Source of the DNA: Tribonema minus
Lineage: Eukaryota; Sar; Xanthophyceae; Tribonematales; Tribonemataceae
Direction: 5' to 3'
Assembly: GCA_017506865.1 (NCBI GenBank)
Contig: JAFCMP010000047.1
Coordinates: 62,001 to 126,000 of the forward strand
Length of the DNA stretch: 64,000 nt
Each line of letters starts with the position of its first letter. Position 1 is the first letter of the stretch. The translations under genes and the position numbers were made by a program. Shown piece after piece: positions 32,801 through 41,800 of the stretch. The notes beneath the pieces were generated by a model. It was not told the origin of the DNA, did not search any database, and worked only from the letters and a program-made list of their open reading frames with translations.

Positions 32801-35051
32801 GGTGTTCATGGTGTAGCGCAGGTTGCGGCAGCGCTCCGGCGTGCCAAAGTCATCCGCAGTCAGGAGCATCTGCATTGCGAGCATGTGCACATGATGGCAT
32901 GAAAAACCGTCGCATTGCGCGCATGTGCACACAATGACATGAGTTCATGGTGCAGCGCAGGTTGCGGCAGCGCTCCGGCGTGCCAAAGTCATCCGCCGTT
33001 TGCAGCATCTGCATCGCACGCGCATGCGCACATGATGACACGATAAGCTGACGGGACGCAAGTGCAGGAAGCTGCAGCCTTCGCTTTTTACTTAGCCGTA
33101 GTTTGCACAAAGCATCTGCATCGCGAGCATGTGCACACAATGACATGAGAAGCCGGCGGGATGCAAGTGCATGAAGCTGCAGCCCTACTTGAATGTAGTT
33201 TGGTGGATGTAGTTTGGACAGAAACGACGCCAGGCTTTGCAACTTCAAATTGAGTTTGAGAGCGAAAAGCCTAGTATGAATGTATGACACCAGCACCAAC
33301 TGCATGCACATCAAAAGGCCGCGCAATGCACCATACGATCTTTTGATTCGTTTTCATGCGAATACCCAACTTTCACTGCTGTGGGTATTGCTTTTTCTAC
33401 ATCAACTGACGCAACACAGCAAACTGCAACTGGTCCCAGCAGCGCTCTTGATGGGCGCTGACACCTCCTGCACCTTTTCTACAGCCACAACAGCCGTCCC
33501 TCGACTGCCTGCTGATGCAGCGAATGAAAGAGGTTATCAGCCCGCGAGTAATCACCATGGCCATCAGTGCCTGTACCCTCCCGATGATGCTGGTAGTTTC
33601 CCTTCCTGCCTCCACCAACACAGAAGCGGCGGCGCCTCACGAAGCAAAAAACGTACCTGGCTGGTGGCCCACCCACCGAAATGCGCAGCAGCGGCAACGA
33701 AGCACGAAGCACAAGCATACTTGAAAACACACCTGGCTGGTGGCCGTATCGCACTGGCTGAAGAGCGTGTCGTACAGGCTCATGAGGCCCAGCTGCCCCG
33801 CCGCGGCGCACGCCGAGTTGTAGCTGTTGCTCTTGGCCTGCAGCAGCGCGGCGCCATTGCCGTCGTGGCCGTCCAGCACCTGCCCCAGCGAGCTGTTGAG
33901 CAGCTGCTGCTTCCTCAGCAGCTGCCGCCCCACGCCCACAGCTCCGGAGGACACCAGCAGCACCTGCGAGCGGGGTAAGAACACGTTGGTGTGAATGGAA
34001 ACGAATCGAAAGATCGTACAGCTCTAGGTGACAAGGTGTGGTTAGCCGTCAAATTGAATGCCTTCCAACAATAATGTGAATGTTGGTGGGGGCAGTTACT
34101 GTGTAACAGGTGTCGCTTGCAGGGTGCCTGTACGAGGAAGATATGCAGGTGTTGAGCAGCTGCCGCCCTACGCCCACTGCTCCGGAGGACAGCAGCAGCA
34201 CCTGCGCACGGGGCGGAAACACATTTTTTGTGTGTTACTGTTGATGCGTGTAGGTAGCTGCTGTGTAGCAGAAGTGTCTTGCAGGGTGCCCGTATAAGGA
34301 GTTCATGGTGATGCATGCGTTGTGAGCTAGGAGCAGCACGACTCGTTGTGTGACCGGCTGCACGCCATGCACATTTGCGTATGCTCTTATTCATTGTGTG
34401 TGTTTCACAATGTGATGCGCAACACTTGATCTGCCCCCGTGCTCCCAAGACGAGATTGCAACAATGATGTGCACCTTTCCAGATCAGATGCGCACAGTTG
34501 AAGTTGCGCCATGTTCTCAGCATGGAAGCAACTTCATGACTTTTTGATTAGAACGTCGCCTGATGCATAAGGCGCAAAGCGCACGACCTTTGCACCAATA
34601 GAGCCCGTGGACAGCGCGTTCATGTTACCGTGCCTGCAACCTCAAAGCTTGCAAATTTTGGACGATATTCTCATGATTTTTTTTTGCTGCCATGGAAAAT
34701 TTGCTGGCATCAAGCAACCACGATTGAGTATTGTTACTCTGCACAAGCTCTCTATCCTTAATTGCAATACATGCGCAACTGTGGATTCCTGCTCACCTCC
34801 TTGCCCATTTTTCTCAGCCATGCACACTGCTCCACGATGGCGCCCAGCCTGGTGAGCGACGGGTAACCCCTCTCATCCGACACCACGCTGGTGCCAGCCT
34901 TGATCACGATGCGGTGGGCATGCAGCACTTTTTGCCGGGATTCCACTTCCTTGCCGGGGTTGACTTGCCGCCTGGTGCAGCTCCTGAAGTTATTGGCTGG
35001 GAGCGTTGAGGTCAGCAGCGGACTCACGGGCGGAAGGCCATTCGTCGACAT
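20794..35051 (-). CDS. P5CS: Delta-1-pyrroline-5-carboxylate synthase (glutamate 5-kinase / gamma-glutamyl-phosphate reductase)
   Basis: Fourteen minus-strand exons: 35051-34797, 33963-33733, 32869-32729, 32156-31992, 31138-31010, 30357-30289, 29459-29262, 27983-27910, 27072-26997, 26064-25945, 25046-24843, 24278-24102, 22860-22636 and 21054-20794. All are phase 0 except the exon 8/9 junction (phase 2); total 774 aa (human about 795). It converts glutamate to glutamyl phosphate and then to the semialdehyde/P5C, the committed step to proline (and ornithine). Kinase half: [64 protein letters not shown]. Reductase half: [79 protein letters not shown] with the catalytic cysteine, [14 protein letters not shown], and [20 protein letters not shown]. 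Introns are large and carry extra copies of many exon edges. Confidence 0.96.
21178..21840 (-). repeat. Five fossil copies of the P5CS exon 14 acceptor edge
   Basis: The true edge is at 21000-21065. Extra copies of 'acceptor + [13 protein letters not shown]' sequence lie at about 21178-21215, 21336-21402, 21485-21545, 21670-21705 and 21790-21836. They are spaced 130-160 bases apart and are separated by TTGAAGTTGA-type sequence. Divergence and shortening tend to grow with distance from the exon. Confidence 0.9.
22155..22190 (+). repeat. CCCTAA telomere-type block in P5CS intron 13
   Basis: Three to four CCCTAA units on the plus strand. A block of the opposite orientation (TTAGGG units) lies at about 22478-22515 in the same intron. 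Confidence 0.85.
22428..22460 (-). repeat. Fossil copy of the P5CS exon 13 donor edge
   Basis: CGCCTGAGCAGTCGCCGCC matches the end of exon 13 with its donor (true copy at 22632-22655). A repeated GACTCxxATCCxGGCACTCAG block lies beside it and again beside the exon. Confidence 0.8.
22985..23045 (-). repeat. Fossil copy of the P5CS exon 13 acceptor edge
   Basis: Read on the minus strand it repeats CGCCAG|GTGGCGGATGCGCTGG, then a VNAGVKV-type coding stretch, copying the true exon start at 22860 ([12 protein letters not shown]). About 150 bases upstream in intron 12. Confidence 0.87.
23680..23985 (-). repeat. Three fossil copies of the P5CS exon 12 donor edge
   Basis: AAGTACCTTCTTAGCGAGG plus GTCGCGACGCA-TCCTGGTA recurs at about 23680-23730, 23770-23830 and 23935-23985; the true edge is at 24095-24140. 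A further partial copy of the flanking CCTCATCAC...CTACCTGCG(C/T)ATGT block lies at 23997-24050. Confidence 0.88.
25128..25190 (-). repeat. Fossil copy of the P5CS exon 11 acceptor edge
   Basis: GATGCCATGCAGGCAGGCGT, TGGAGTGCTCCGCCTACGCG repeats the exon 11 start ([11 protein letters not shown]) and its CGCAG acceptor; true edge at 25010-25055. Confidence 0.9.
25740..25790 (-). repeat. Fossil copy of the P5CS exon 10 donor edge
   Basis: GGCAATTACCTCCTTGCCCC followed by CATTGAGCAGCA copies the exon 10 end (LLLKGGKE) and donor; true edge at 25935-25975. The ATGACGTCATTGATC/CTGTGCAGCAGAGCTGCTTG blocks near 25530 and 25825 show that the flanking intron was duplicated too. Confidence 0.85.
26158..26232 (-). 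repeat. Fossil copy of the P5CS exon 10 acceptor edge
   Basis: TCTCAGAGACCACCAGCGGC, ACGCCGAGGGTGTTATGACC repeats the exon 10 start ([13 protein letters not shown]) with its intron edge and the adjoining GTTTGAAGTTTCAT stretch; true edge at 26028-26070. Confidence 0.85.
26515..26545 (+). repeat. CCCTAA telomere-type block in P5CS intron 9
   Basis: Two to three CCCTAA units; a second block is at about 26773-26798 in the same intron. Confidence 0.8.
27510..27900 (-). repeat. Intron-internal tandem duplication, P5CS intron 8
   Basis: A block of about 190 bases (ACAGCTCCGCCGTATGCA ... AAGGGATAGATTCCAGCAGT) occurs at about 27510-27700 and again at 27716-27900. The second copy ends a few bases from the exon 8 donor. 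It shows that local tandem duplication is not confined to exon sequence. Confidence 0.85.
28918..29190 (-). repeat. Three fossil copies of the P5CS exon 7 donor edge
   Basis: TTGACGCGCTCCGCCTCCTG, then CGCGCGTTCGCCGCCAGCACC recurs at about 28926-28975, 29030-29085 and 29135-29185; the true edge is at 29258-29312 ([14 protein letters not shown] plus GTGAAG). Spacing is about 105-125 bases. Confidence 0.92.
29560..29735 (-). repeat. Two fossil copies of the P5CS exon 7 acceptor edge
   Basis: GCCAG(C/T)GCCTCGTCCT followed by a GCTGCAGA stretch occurs near 29566-29605 and 29690-29735, copying the exon 7 start (PEEDEALT) and its acceptor at 29440-29475; flanking GTGGCAGGGGGCGTACA is also duplicated. 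Confidence 0.85.
29978..30015 (-). repeat. Dispersed 80-base repeat family, copy 2 (partial)
   Basis: Read on the minus strand: GGAGACAAATCAAGAGATCG then TAGAGCTTTTGGTGACA, matching the first half of the family, in P5CS intron 6. Confidence 0.7.
30685..30950 (-). repeat. Two fossil copies of the P5CS exon 5 donor half
   Basis: CACCTGC-x-x-AATG(C/A)TGAATGG, then GCAGCCATTGGCA and ACTCCCGCCTCCACCGCCCG occur at about 30688-30790 and 30850-30945; the true edge begins at 31007. About 90 bases of exon are copied in each (coding [19 protein letters not shown]), with a 155-160-base period. Confidence 0.92.
31195..31235. repeat. TG/TA microsatellite in P5CS intron 4
   Basis: An ATACATATACATACATGTATATATG stretch runs into (TG)n at about 31213-31231. 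Confidence 0.8.
31708..31965 (-). repeat. Three fossil copies of the P5CS exon 4 donor edge
   Basis: TGCACTTCAGT(A/T)GCGGGCAG, GTATGTATAATGCGCGCCC and sometimes CGGCAGCGTAGGCGCCTTGT lie at about 31708-31750, 31799-31880 and 31901-31960; the true edge is at 31987-32060 ([18 protein letters not shown]). Copies are about 95 bases apart. Confidence 0.92.
32195..32275 (+). repeat. Dispersed 80-base repeat family, copy 3
   Basis: ATAGAAACAAATCAAACG, GCTCTGGGTGACAAGGTGTG, GTGAGCCACCAATGCCTCCC: a diverged full-length copy in P5CS intron 3. Confidence 0.72.
32935..33145 (-). repeat. Fossil copies of the P5CS exon 3 acceptor edge
   Basis: AGGTTGCGGCAGCGCTCCGG, CGTGCCAAAGTCATCCGC and AGCATCTGCAT are repeated at 32946-33022 (a long copy), and a short copy of AGCATCTGCATCGCGAGCATG lies at 33112-33135. 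The true edge is at 32815-32885 ([18 protein letters not shown]). Confidence 0.9.
33323..33358 (-). repeat. Dispersed 80-base repeat family, copy 4 (partial)
   Basis: Read on the minus strand: ATGAAAACGAATCAAAAGAT then CGTATGGTGC, in P5CS intron 2. Confidence 0.68.
33648..33690 (-). repeat. Fossil copy of the P5CS exon 2 donor edge
   Basis: GTACCTGGCTGGTGGCCCAC copies the exon 2 end (ATSQ plus donor) found at 33730-33750. Confidence 0.75.
33993..34075 (+). repeat. Dispersed 80-base repeat family, copy 5
   Basis: GAATGGAAACGAATCGAAAG, ATCGTACAGCTCTAGGTGAC, GTGTGGTTAGCCG and GCCTTCCAACAATAAT, in P5CS intron 1. Very close to copy 7 at 57490. Confidence 0.8.
34144..34215 (-). repeat. Fossil copy of the P5CS exon 2 acceptor edge
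   Basis: GTTGAGCAGCTGCCGCCCTA, CGCCCACTGCTCCGGAGGAC and AGCAGCACCTGCGCACGGGG copy the exon 2 start ([16 protein letters not shown]) and acceptor at 33910-33975. The copy lacks a block around QQLLRK, so it is a slightly deleted duplicate. Confidence 0.9.
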
Positions 35052-35817
35052 GGCGCTGGATAGCAGAGCTGCAAAGTGACGCGAGCACAGTGGGACACAA
35101 ACTTCAGCTGTGTGTGGCCGGCATTTACGGCAAGTGCGTGTGACGACAGGTGAGCTTCGCGGCGTGTTGCGGTGCTGAACTGCATGCAAGGCGGGCGCAG
35201 AAAAGCACAGACGACAAACATCTTACTGCTTTACCTGCCAAGCCACGGGGTCGGGTGCAGGATTTTACCTTTCTTTTTCCACCATCACATCAGCTGCTCA
35301 GCCATTTCATCCCCCCTGAAGAAAGCTAAACGGGAGCTCGCGGGAGGCGGTGCAGCAGTGCTAGGTAAGCGGCTTCATATCGAGAGTTCCTCTGCTGCAG
35401 CGCACTCCTTGCCTCTCGAACACAGCGCAATTGGGTCGTCCAAATCTTTCAGCAGCCTGAGCAAGCATTGATGATCGGCGCTCGCACAGAACACAGATCG
35501 AGGCTTCACGCTTCACGGCTGGCATTGCCTGTGCATGGCCATCCTCGCAGTTTTGAACTGTCTCTCTCTTTGCCTTTGCCCGATGTTTAGACCTGCCGCG
35601 CACGCAGAGCCTGTCTCAGAAGCTCTCAGCAACTGCAGCAACGGCTTGGGCTCAGGCGGTCCAGATCATTTTCATGCCATGTGATTGCTTGCCGGTGCAT
35701 GCGAAGTGCCATGCGACATCATGACAGTTGAGCAAGCGCTTCTTTAGCAGTGCATGCCATGATACAACACGGCCCCTCTGTGCGATCCTGCAGCCGTCGC
35801 ACGGCATCAGCAAGCCT
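35052..35817. promoter_or_regulatory. Divergent upstream region, P5CS / G3BP-like gene
   Basis: About 770 bases between two divergent start codons, so both promoters and 5' UTRs lie here. No convincing exon or core promoter element was identified. Confidence 0.5.
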
Positions 35818-38800
35818 ATGGCCTCCTCCACTGTCGACACTCAGCCATCCGCTGCGGTTGTCGGCGGGCACTTCATCAAGCAGTACTACGGCCAGGTGCT
35901 GCCCAACAAGCCCACCGAGCTCTTCCGTTTTTACCACGAGAAGGTGAGGTGTTTGACTGTTATATTCGCTTCGCTAATGGCATCGCTGCTGCGACACTCC
36001 GCCAATGCGTTGTCGCAGATACGCGTACGGAGAACGACACAGTCTGCTGAGCTGAGCAAGCCTGCACACCAGAGGCTGCCGTTTTGATGGCACCACTGCT
36101 CTGCCTTGTTCTACATTTCAACTACACATTGCTGCATCACGTGTCTCGTGCGCTGTGTCATGGCCTCCCCCACTCCCTTCCCTCTGACCCGCCACCGCTG
36201 ACCGCGAATTAAACTGGCACCGCGTGTAGAGCACTTTTTGTCATGCGGACGGGAGCAGCCAGGAGGATCCTGTGACAGGCCTGGAGAATATCAAGGCCAA
36301 AATCCTGAGCCTGGGGTTGGCGGATGCCACTGTGGATCTGGACTGCGGCTCTGTGGATGCGCAGCCCTCTGTCGACGGTGAGTGCGCTGTTGAAAATGGT
36401 CATAAAGGGGGCTCATTGCAAGCACTGGCGATGAAGCTCACTGTGGCAGTGATTGCACTGGCTGAACCATCCATGACCAGAGACCATGCAACTCACGGGG
36501 GTGCGACGTTGAGGTATTGTTCAGAGTGCAGGTATGTGGATGTGTGTGTCAACGGCATGAGCGCCGACAAGCTCAGGCAGCTAGAACGATGCTGCAACCG
36601 CAGTGGAGATGGCGTGCAATGCGGCAGCGCTCACACCCGACCGCGTTGTGAGAGCAGAGCTGCTGTTTTGTTGAGAGTCCAAGCTCACCACAGTGAAGTT
36701 GTACTGTTGCTCTGTACCTTGCATGGCACTTGCCAGTGTAGGGGCTGTACTGTAGTTTTGGCAGCCCGGATCGACTCCCTTGCTCATTACAGCTTGGCTG
36801 TGGCAGCATGGCAGCTCACCCAGTCGTGCAGCCAACTCAATCGCGCTATACTATCAACCAAGTTCCAGTTTGCTGCCTGCTGGCAAGTGTGTAGGCTGCG
36901 CTGGCATCAAGAGGCATAAAGTTGTGCACCTCTGCCATCAGGCGACATCAGGAACTGATTACAATCACATACTTCAAGCAGTAGCTGTTGAACGCCTGGC
37001 AAACGCGCTGGTACATTGAAGGTTGGCTTTTCTGATGGCAGTGGCGAATCGCGATCACCGCCACTGTTGTTGAAGCAAGAAGATCACGAATATGCTTTGC
37101 GTGCCCGCCAAGGCATCCGGTGCAGATCGTGTTGCACGTACGTCTGCACCGTGGAAGCCCAGCCTTGCAGCTGACAGACTGTCCGAAGCAGCTGCTGCCT
37201 TAGGCAATGCATCACCTACCCCTGCCCTAGATGCCTCAATTAGCACTGTGCCATGCTCTATCTGGGAGCGGCACTTTGCCATCATGATGATAATCATTAT
37301 CATCATTTACGGCAGCGCACTTTTCGATTTGTGATTCCTGCATGCACTGGTGCTGCGCGACCCTGATCCGACCATTCACTTGAAGCCGTTGTTGAAGTTC
37401 TGTTTTGGCCAAGGCAATGCACACGATCAATGTTTGGGTAGAGGCACCGGCACAAGGGAGGGTGTTGAAGGTCAACATCCATGTTGGTCTTTGATGGCTT
37501 GGCTCCCGCCTGGTTTGCCCGCGGTGCACATTCTGCCAATGATACACAAGGCCGGTCAGTGTCAGTCCATGTAACCGTCGAGCTCTTGTGCGGCATGGCA
37601 CATGACATAAACTTAGGTAGGGCTTGAGCGCTGGTCATTTCAGAAGTACATGTACCCGAATTTGTACCTAACCTTAGGCGGCAGCATGAGAACAACCCAC
37701 TAGCCAAATTAATGCATATGGGTTGTGTCGTTATGTGTTATGCTGGAGCACTTAGGTTTAGGGTTAGGGTTAACCCTGGCAGCACGGCTGTTTTCCGTTG
37801 GCCATGTAGAGAGGCACCTAGGCGGGCTCTCGTCATCAGTGCCTGCTCTCACACCAATCCTTGTCGGCTGCGCGCAACGGTGACAACCTGATGGTCATGT
37901 TTCCGCACTTTGTGCTGCATGCACTGTTGGTGCCCAACCTCACGTCAATGTCTCATTGCTGCGCACGATATAGCGGCAGCTGATGTCGCCTGCCCTAGCC
38001 CTCTCAGCGCTGGCAGCATCCAAAGCAAACTCAATGGCCGTGCTGGGTCACTATTAAGCTGCATCATACTTTGAAGCATTAACCCGTCATGACGTCAAGT
38101 GCTCGTCGGCTTTGCACGGCTACGATTTTTTGATTTGTTTCCATTGACAGATGGCATCATGCTCTATGTTGTTATAATACTTCAACCGACATCACTCCAA
38201 TTTCTCTATGTTGTCAGATGGCATCATCCTGACGGTGACGGACTCCGTCAAGCTGCAGGGGCAGTCATGCTTTGAACCACAAAGTTCTACTTTTCAACTG
38301 ACCTCACTTCAACTTTTCTATGCCTCGACGCTGTCAGATGGCATCATCCTGATGGTGACGGGCTCCATCAAGCTGCAGGGGCAGCGCCTGCGGCAGTTTG
38401 CGCAGACGTTCTTCCTGGCGCTGCAGCTGCAGAAGAACGGCCGCCACAACTACGTCGTTATGAACGACATCTTCCGCCTGCTGGACACCATCCCGGACGT
38501 TCTTAAGGTGGGCCATGCAGCTGCTTGTGCGGCCAATAAGCATTTTGCGATGCATGTAACCTGAGGTCGTGCGTCTAATTAAGCGGTTTTCGATGCATGT
38601 AGACTAATCTGAAGTATGTCACACGCTACGTCGTCATGAACGACAGCTTCCGCCTGCTCGACACCATCCCGGACGTTCTCAAGGTGGGCCATGTGACAAG
38701 TCTTATATATTTATATGCGTTTTTCGATGCATGTACATGTAGCACGCGATGTCTTGTAATCTGAAGTATGTAACACACTGTGTCGTCATGAACGACAGCT

Positions 38801-41800
38801 TCCGCCTGCTGGGCACCATCCCGGATGTGCTCAAGGTGATGCATTAATTTATCCTATCAGCGCCGGCTCAATGCATGTACTTGTGGACTTGTGTCGGGTG
38901 TAGACCACGCGGACAAAACAATGCTATTCATTAGCGTGCTTTTAGGTCTCCAAAGCTGCTTCATGCAGTACAACGCGTGACGTCACTATCATGTCATCCT
39001 GCATGCTGTCTGCCTGCTCGACGCTGTTCCCGATGTGCTCAATATGAGCCGTGCACATGATTCAATATGAGCCATGCACATGAGCATACTTCAATGGTTG
39101 CAGACCTCTCATCCTGGGAGCTCTCCTCCTGGTATGTATTTGAAGTAGCAAGGGGGTGGCAGTTGAAAATCTCGACAGAGTGCTTGAAGTGCCTTGATGC
39201 GCACTTCAAGTGCTGATGAACACGTCTAGTGCTGCAAGTGGACCTTTTTGTACAACAGTTGGCGTTCAGTCATACACAACTGAATATTGTTTACTGGCAT
39301 ATTTCTAGGATGGCACGAGTGTGCCAGTGAGTGCTCATCTACAGCAGCGCTCACCCAGCTCCTTTTCACCCTCTGTGACTATGCATGTATGTTTATATGC
39401 ACATGTACGCATGACCATCACCATCAGATTGTGTACTGCCGCAGCGTTCAACCAGCCCCCCCCTCCTGCCCCCCCCCCCCCCCCCCCCCCTTGCCACCCA
39501 CACAGGCCGCAGTGGACGCTCACGCCACCCCAGACCACGCCCCCCCCTCCCCCCTGCGCTCCCCCGTTGCCCCCCCCCAGCCCCCCCCCGAGCCTGAAAC
39601 CACCCCCCAGGAGGCCCCTGTGTCCCCCCTGCGCCCCAGTGACGTGTGTCCCCCGCGCTCCCCCAAGAGCCCCAAGGGGGGGGCGAGCCCCCCCCGCTCG
39701 CGGTCGCCGTCGCCGGTGCCTCCCAGCCCTAAGGCGAGTCGTCAACGTGAAGTGATTTCGGTTGTGCAACGCGTCGCTTTGAAGATGAAGTTGCATGTGT
39801 GTGCTTGAAGTTCTGGGTTCAACCGGCGCTGCGTGTTGCGGTGAAGCTGAAAGCTGCTTAAGGGAGAGGGCGCGTGCCTGCGCAGTAGGCTCAGGGTTAG
39901 GGCTAGGTTTGTTAGGGCTACGCTTAGGCTAGGGCTTGCGCGCACGCTGAGCGTTGACGCTGAGCACTGATGCGTCATTGCCGCAGAAAGATGAAAGTCA
40001 TGGGGTGACAATTTGCTTCTCTTGACTTGCAACAAGTTATCATGCACATGGCAGGTCGATGTTGATGTAGCTTTAGGGGTAGGTTAGGCTTCAAGCTGGT
40101 AGGGTTAGGTAGGATTTAAGTTAGGATTGACAGACATGGTAACGGCAGCGCTGTTCACATCGTCCTCTAGCTCATCTGCGACTTCAATCTGTGACGTGCC
40201 TGTGTGGCCCTCGGCGTGCAGGCATCCCCCAAGGCCGCAGCAGCGGCAGCGGCAGCGGCGCCGGTAGATGCGGAGAAGGCAGCAGCGGCGGAGCCTGCGC
40301 AGGCAGCAGCGGAGGCACCCGTGTCACCTGCTGCAGCAGCAGCAGTGTCGCCAGCAAAGACTGGCGCTGGTTCTCCGGCGCGTTCTCCCGCGCGTTCCCC
40401 GGCGCGTTCTCCGGCAAAGGTAAACGCCGCAGCGCGTGCTTGCGTGGTGCTCTGTCAGCGCAGTGTGATAGTAAGCCAGGCTGATGCTGGGGCAACTGTA
40501 CCCTAGTATTCAGTAGCCACCTGGCATGCACTGCACTGCACTAATTGCCTTGTTTGCTGCACCAGTTCTTTTGTGTGTTGTCGAGATGCTATGTTGCGCG
40601 CTATGTGTGAGGATCAGGACCTGCCTGTAACTTCAACTGTCTGCTGCTGACCGACCTCATTCTACGCTTGTGTTTAATACGGTGACTCAATGAGCCACTG
40701 CGCACGCATGCACTTTGCAAAGTGCTCATTCCACAGTGCTTACTCCAAGCACTTACCACCCCACCCATCTCATACGTTCACCTTCATCCTGCACAACTCC
40801 CAACCAGCGCTGCGCAATTGCAGTGGCATCTGCTTCTGTTTCTATCGTGCTCACTCCCGCTCTTCACTTTCACTGACTATCACGCGCAGAGCCCCAAGGC
40901 AACGGAGGCACCCGCGGCAGCAGTGGCGACGGCAGCACCAGCAGCAGCGGCGGCAGCGGAGGACGGAGGCTGGGACACTGCGGGCGCAGACGGCGGCTGG
41001 GGAGAGGCAGAGGCGCCGGCGCCTGCAGCAGCAGCGGGGGGGGCTTGGGGGGGTGGCGCGAGCGCTGCTGCCGCTGCTGCTGCGCCGCCAGCAGCGGCTG
41101 CCGCTGCGGCTCCCGCTGCTGCTGCCGCGGCGGCACCGGCGGCGCCCGCAGCGCCTGCTGCAGCTGCGCCGCAGGCGACGGTACGTGTGCGAGGACTGGC
41201 TTGAAGTTGCAGTTGCAGTTGCTTAGACATCAGCAAGGGCACGTGACAGCTGCTGCTGCGCGTTCGGCGACTGCTGCTGCTGCTGCTGCTGCAGTGCTGG
41301 TTGCCACTGAATCCCGGTTTGATACAGCACATCTGGCAATGGTGGACCCTGACGTAAGCCAAAGAAGGTATCATGTCATGTCAATGGCCATCGGCATCGC
41401 TCCTAAAATTAGTTGTTTTGAAGTGAGTCAAAAAGGTAACTCTTTGACTTGCTAACTGCGGAGCCGGGAACCTGTTGGACTTGCTGTTGCATGCAATGAC
41501 AACGTACAGTATAAGTTCATCAGTTGCAATGCAATTGATCCGCGAGGTTGGACTGACTGATTGAAAGCAATGTTTGTAAGCACGAATGTACGGAGCTGTG
41601 GCAACAGCGGTTGGTTGCCATGCATATATGCCTGTGTGGTGAAGTGAAGCAAGCGCACAGCAGTAGACGTCAATACATTGAAGAAACAGTTTCTGTATGG
41701 CGTATCACAAGGCACATCTGTACCTTTTCTGTGGCACTTTGTCGCTGCACTGCCCAGCCATACACATGTACCTTTGAGTGCACTTCATGTGTACACGTGG

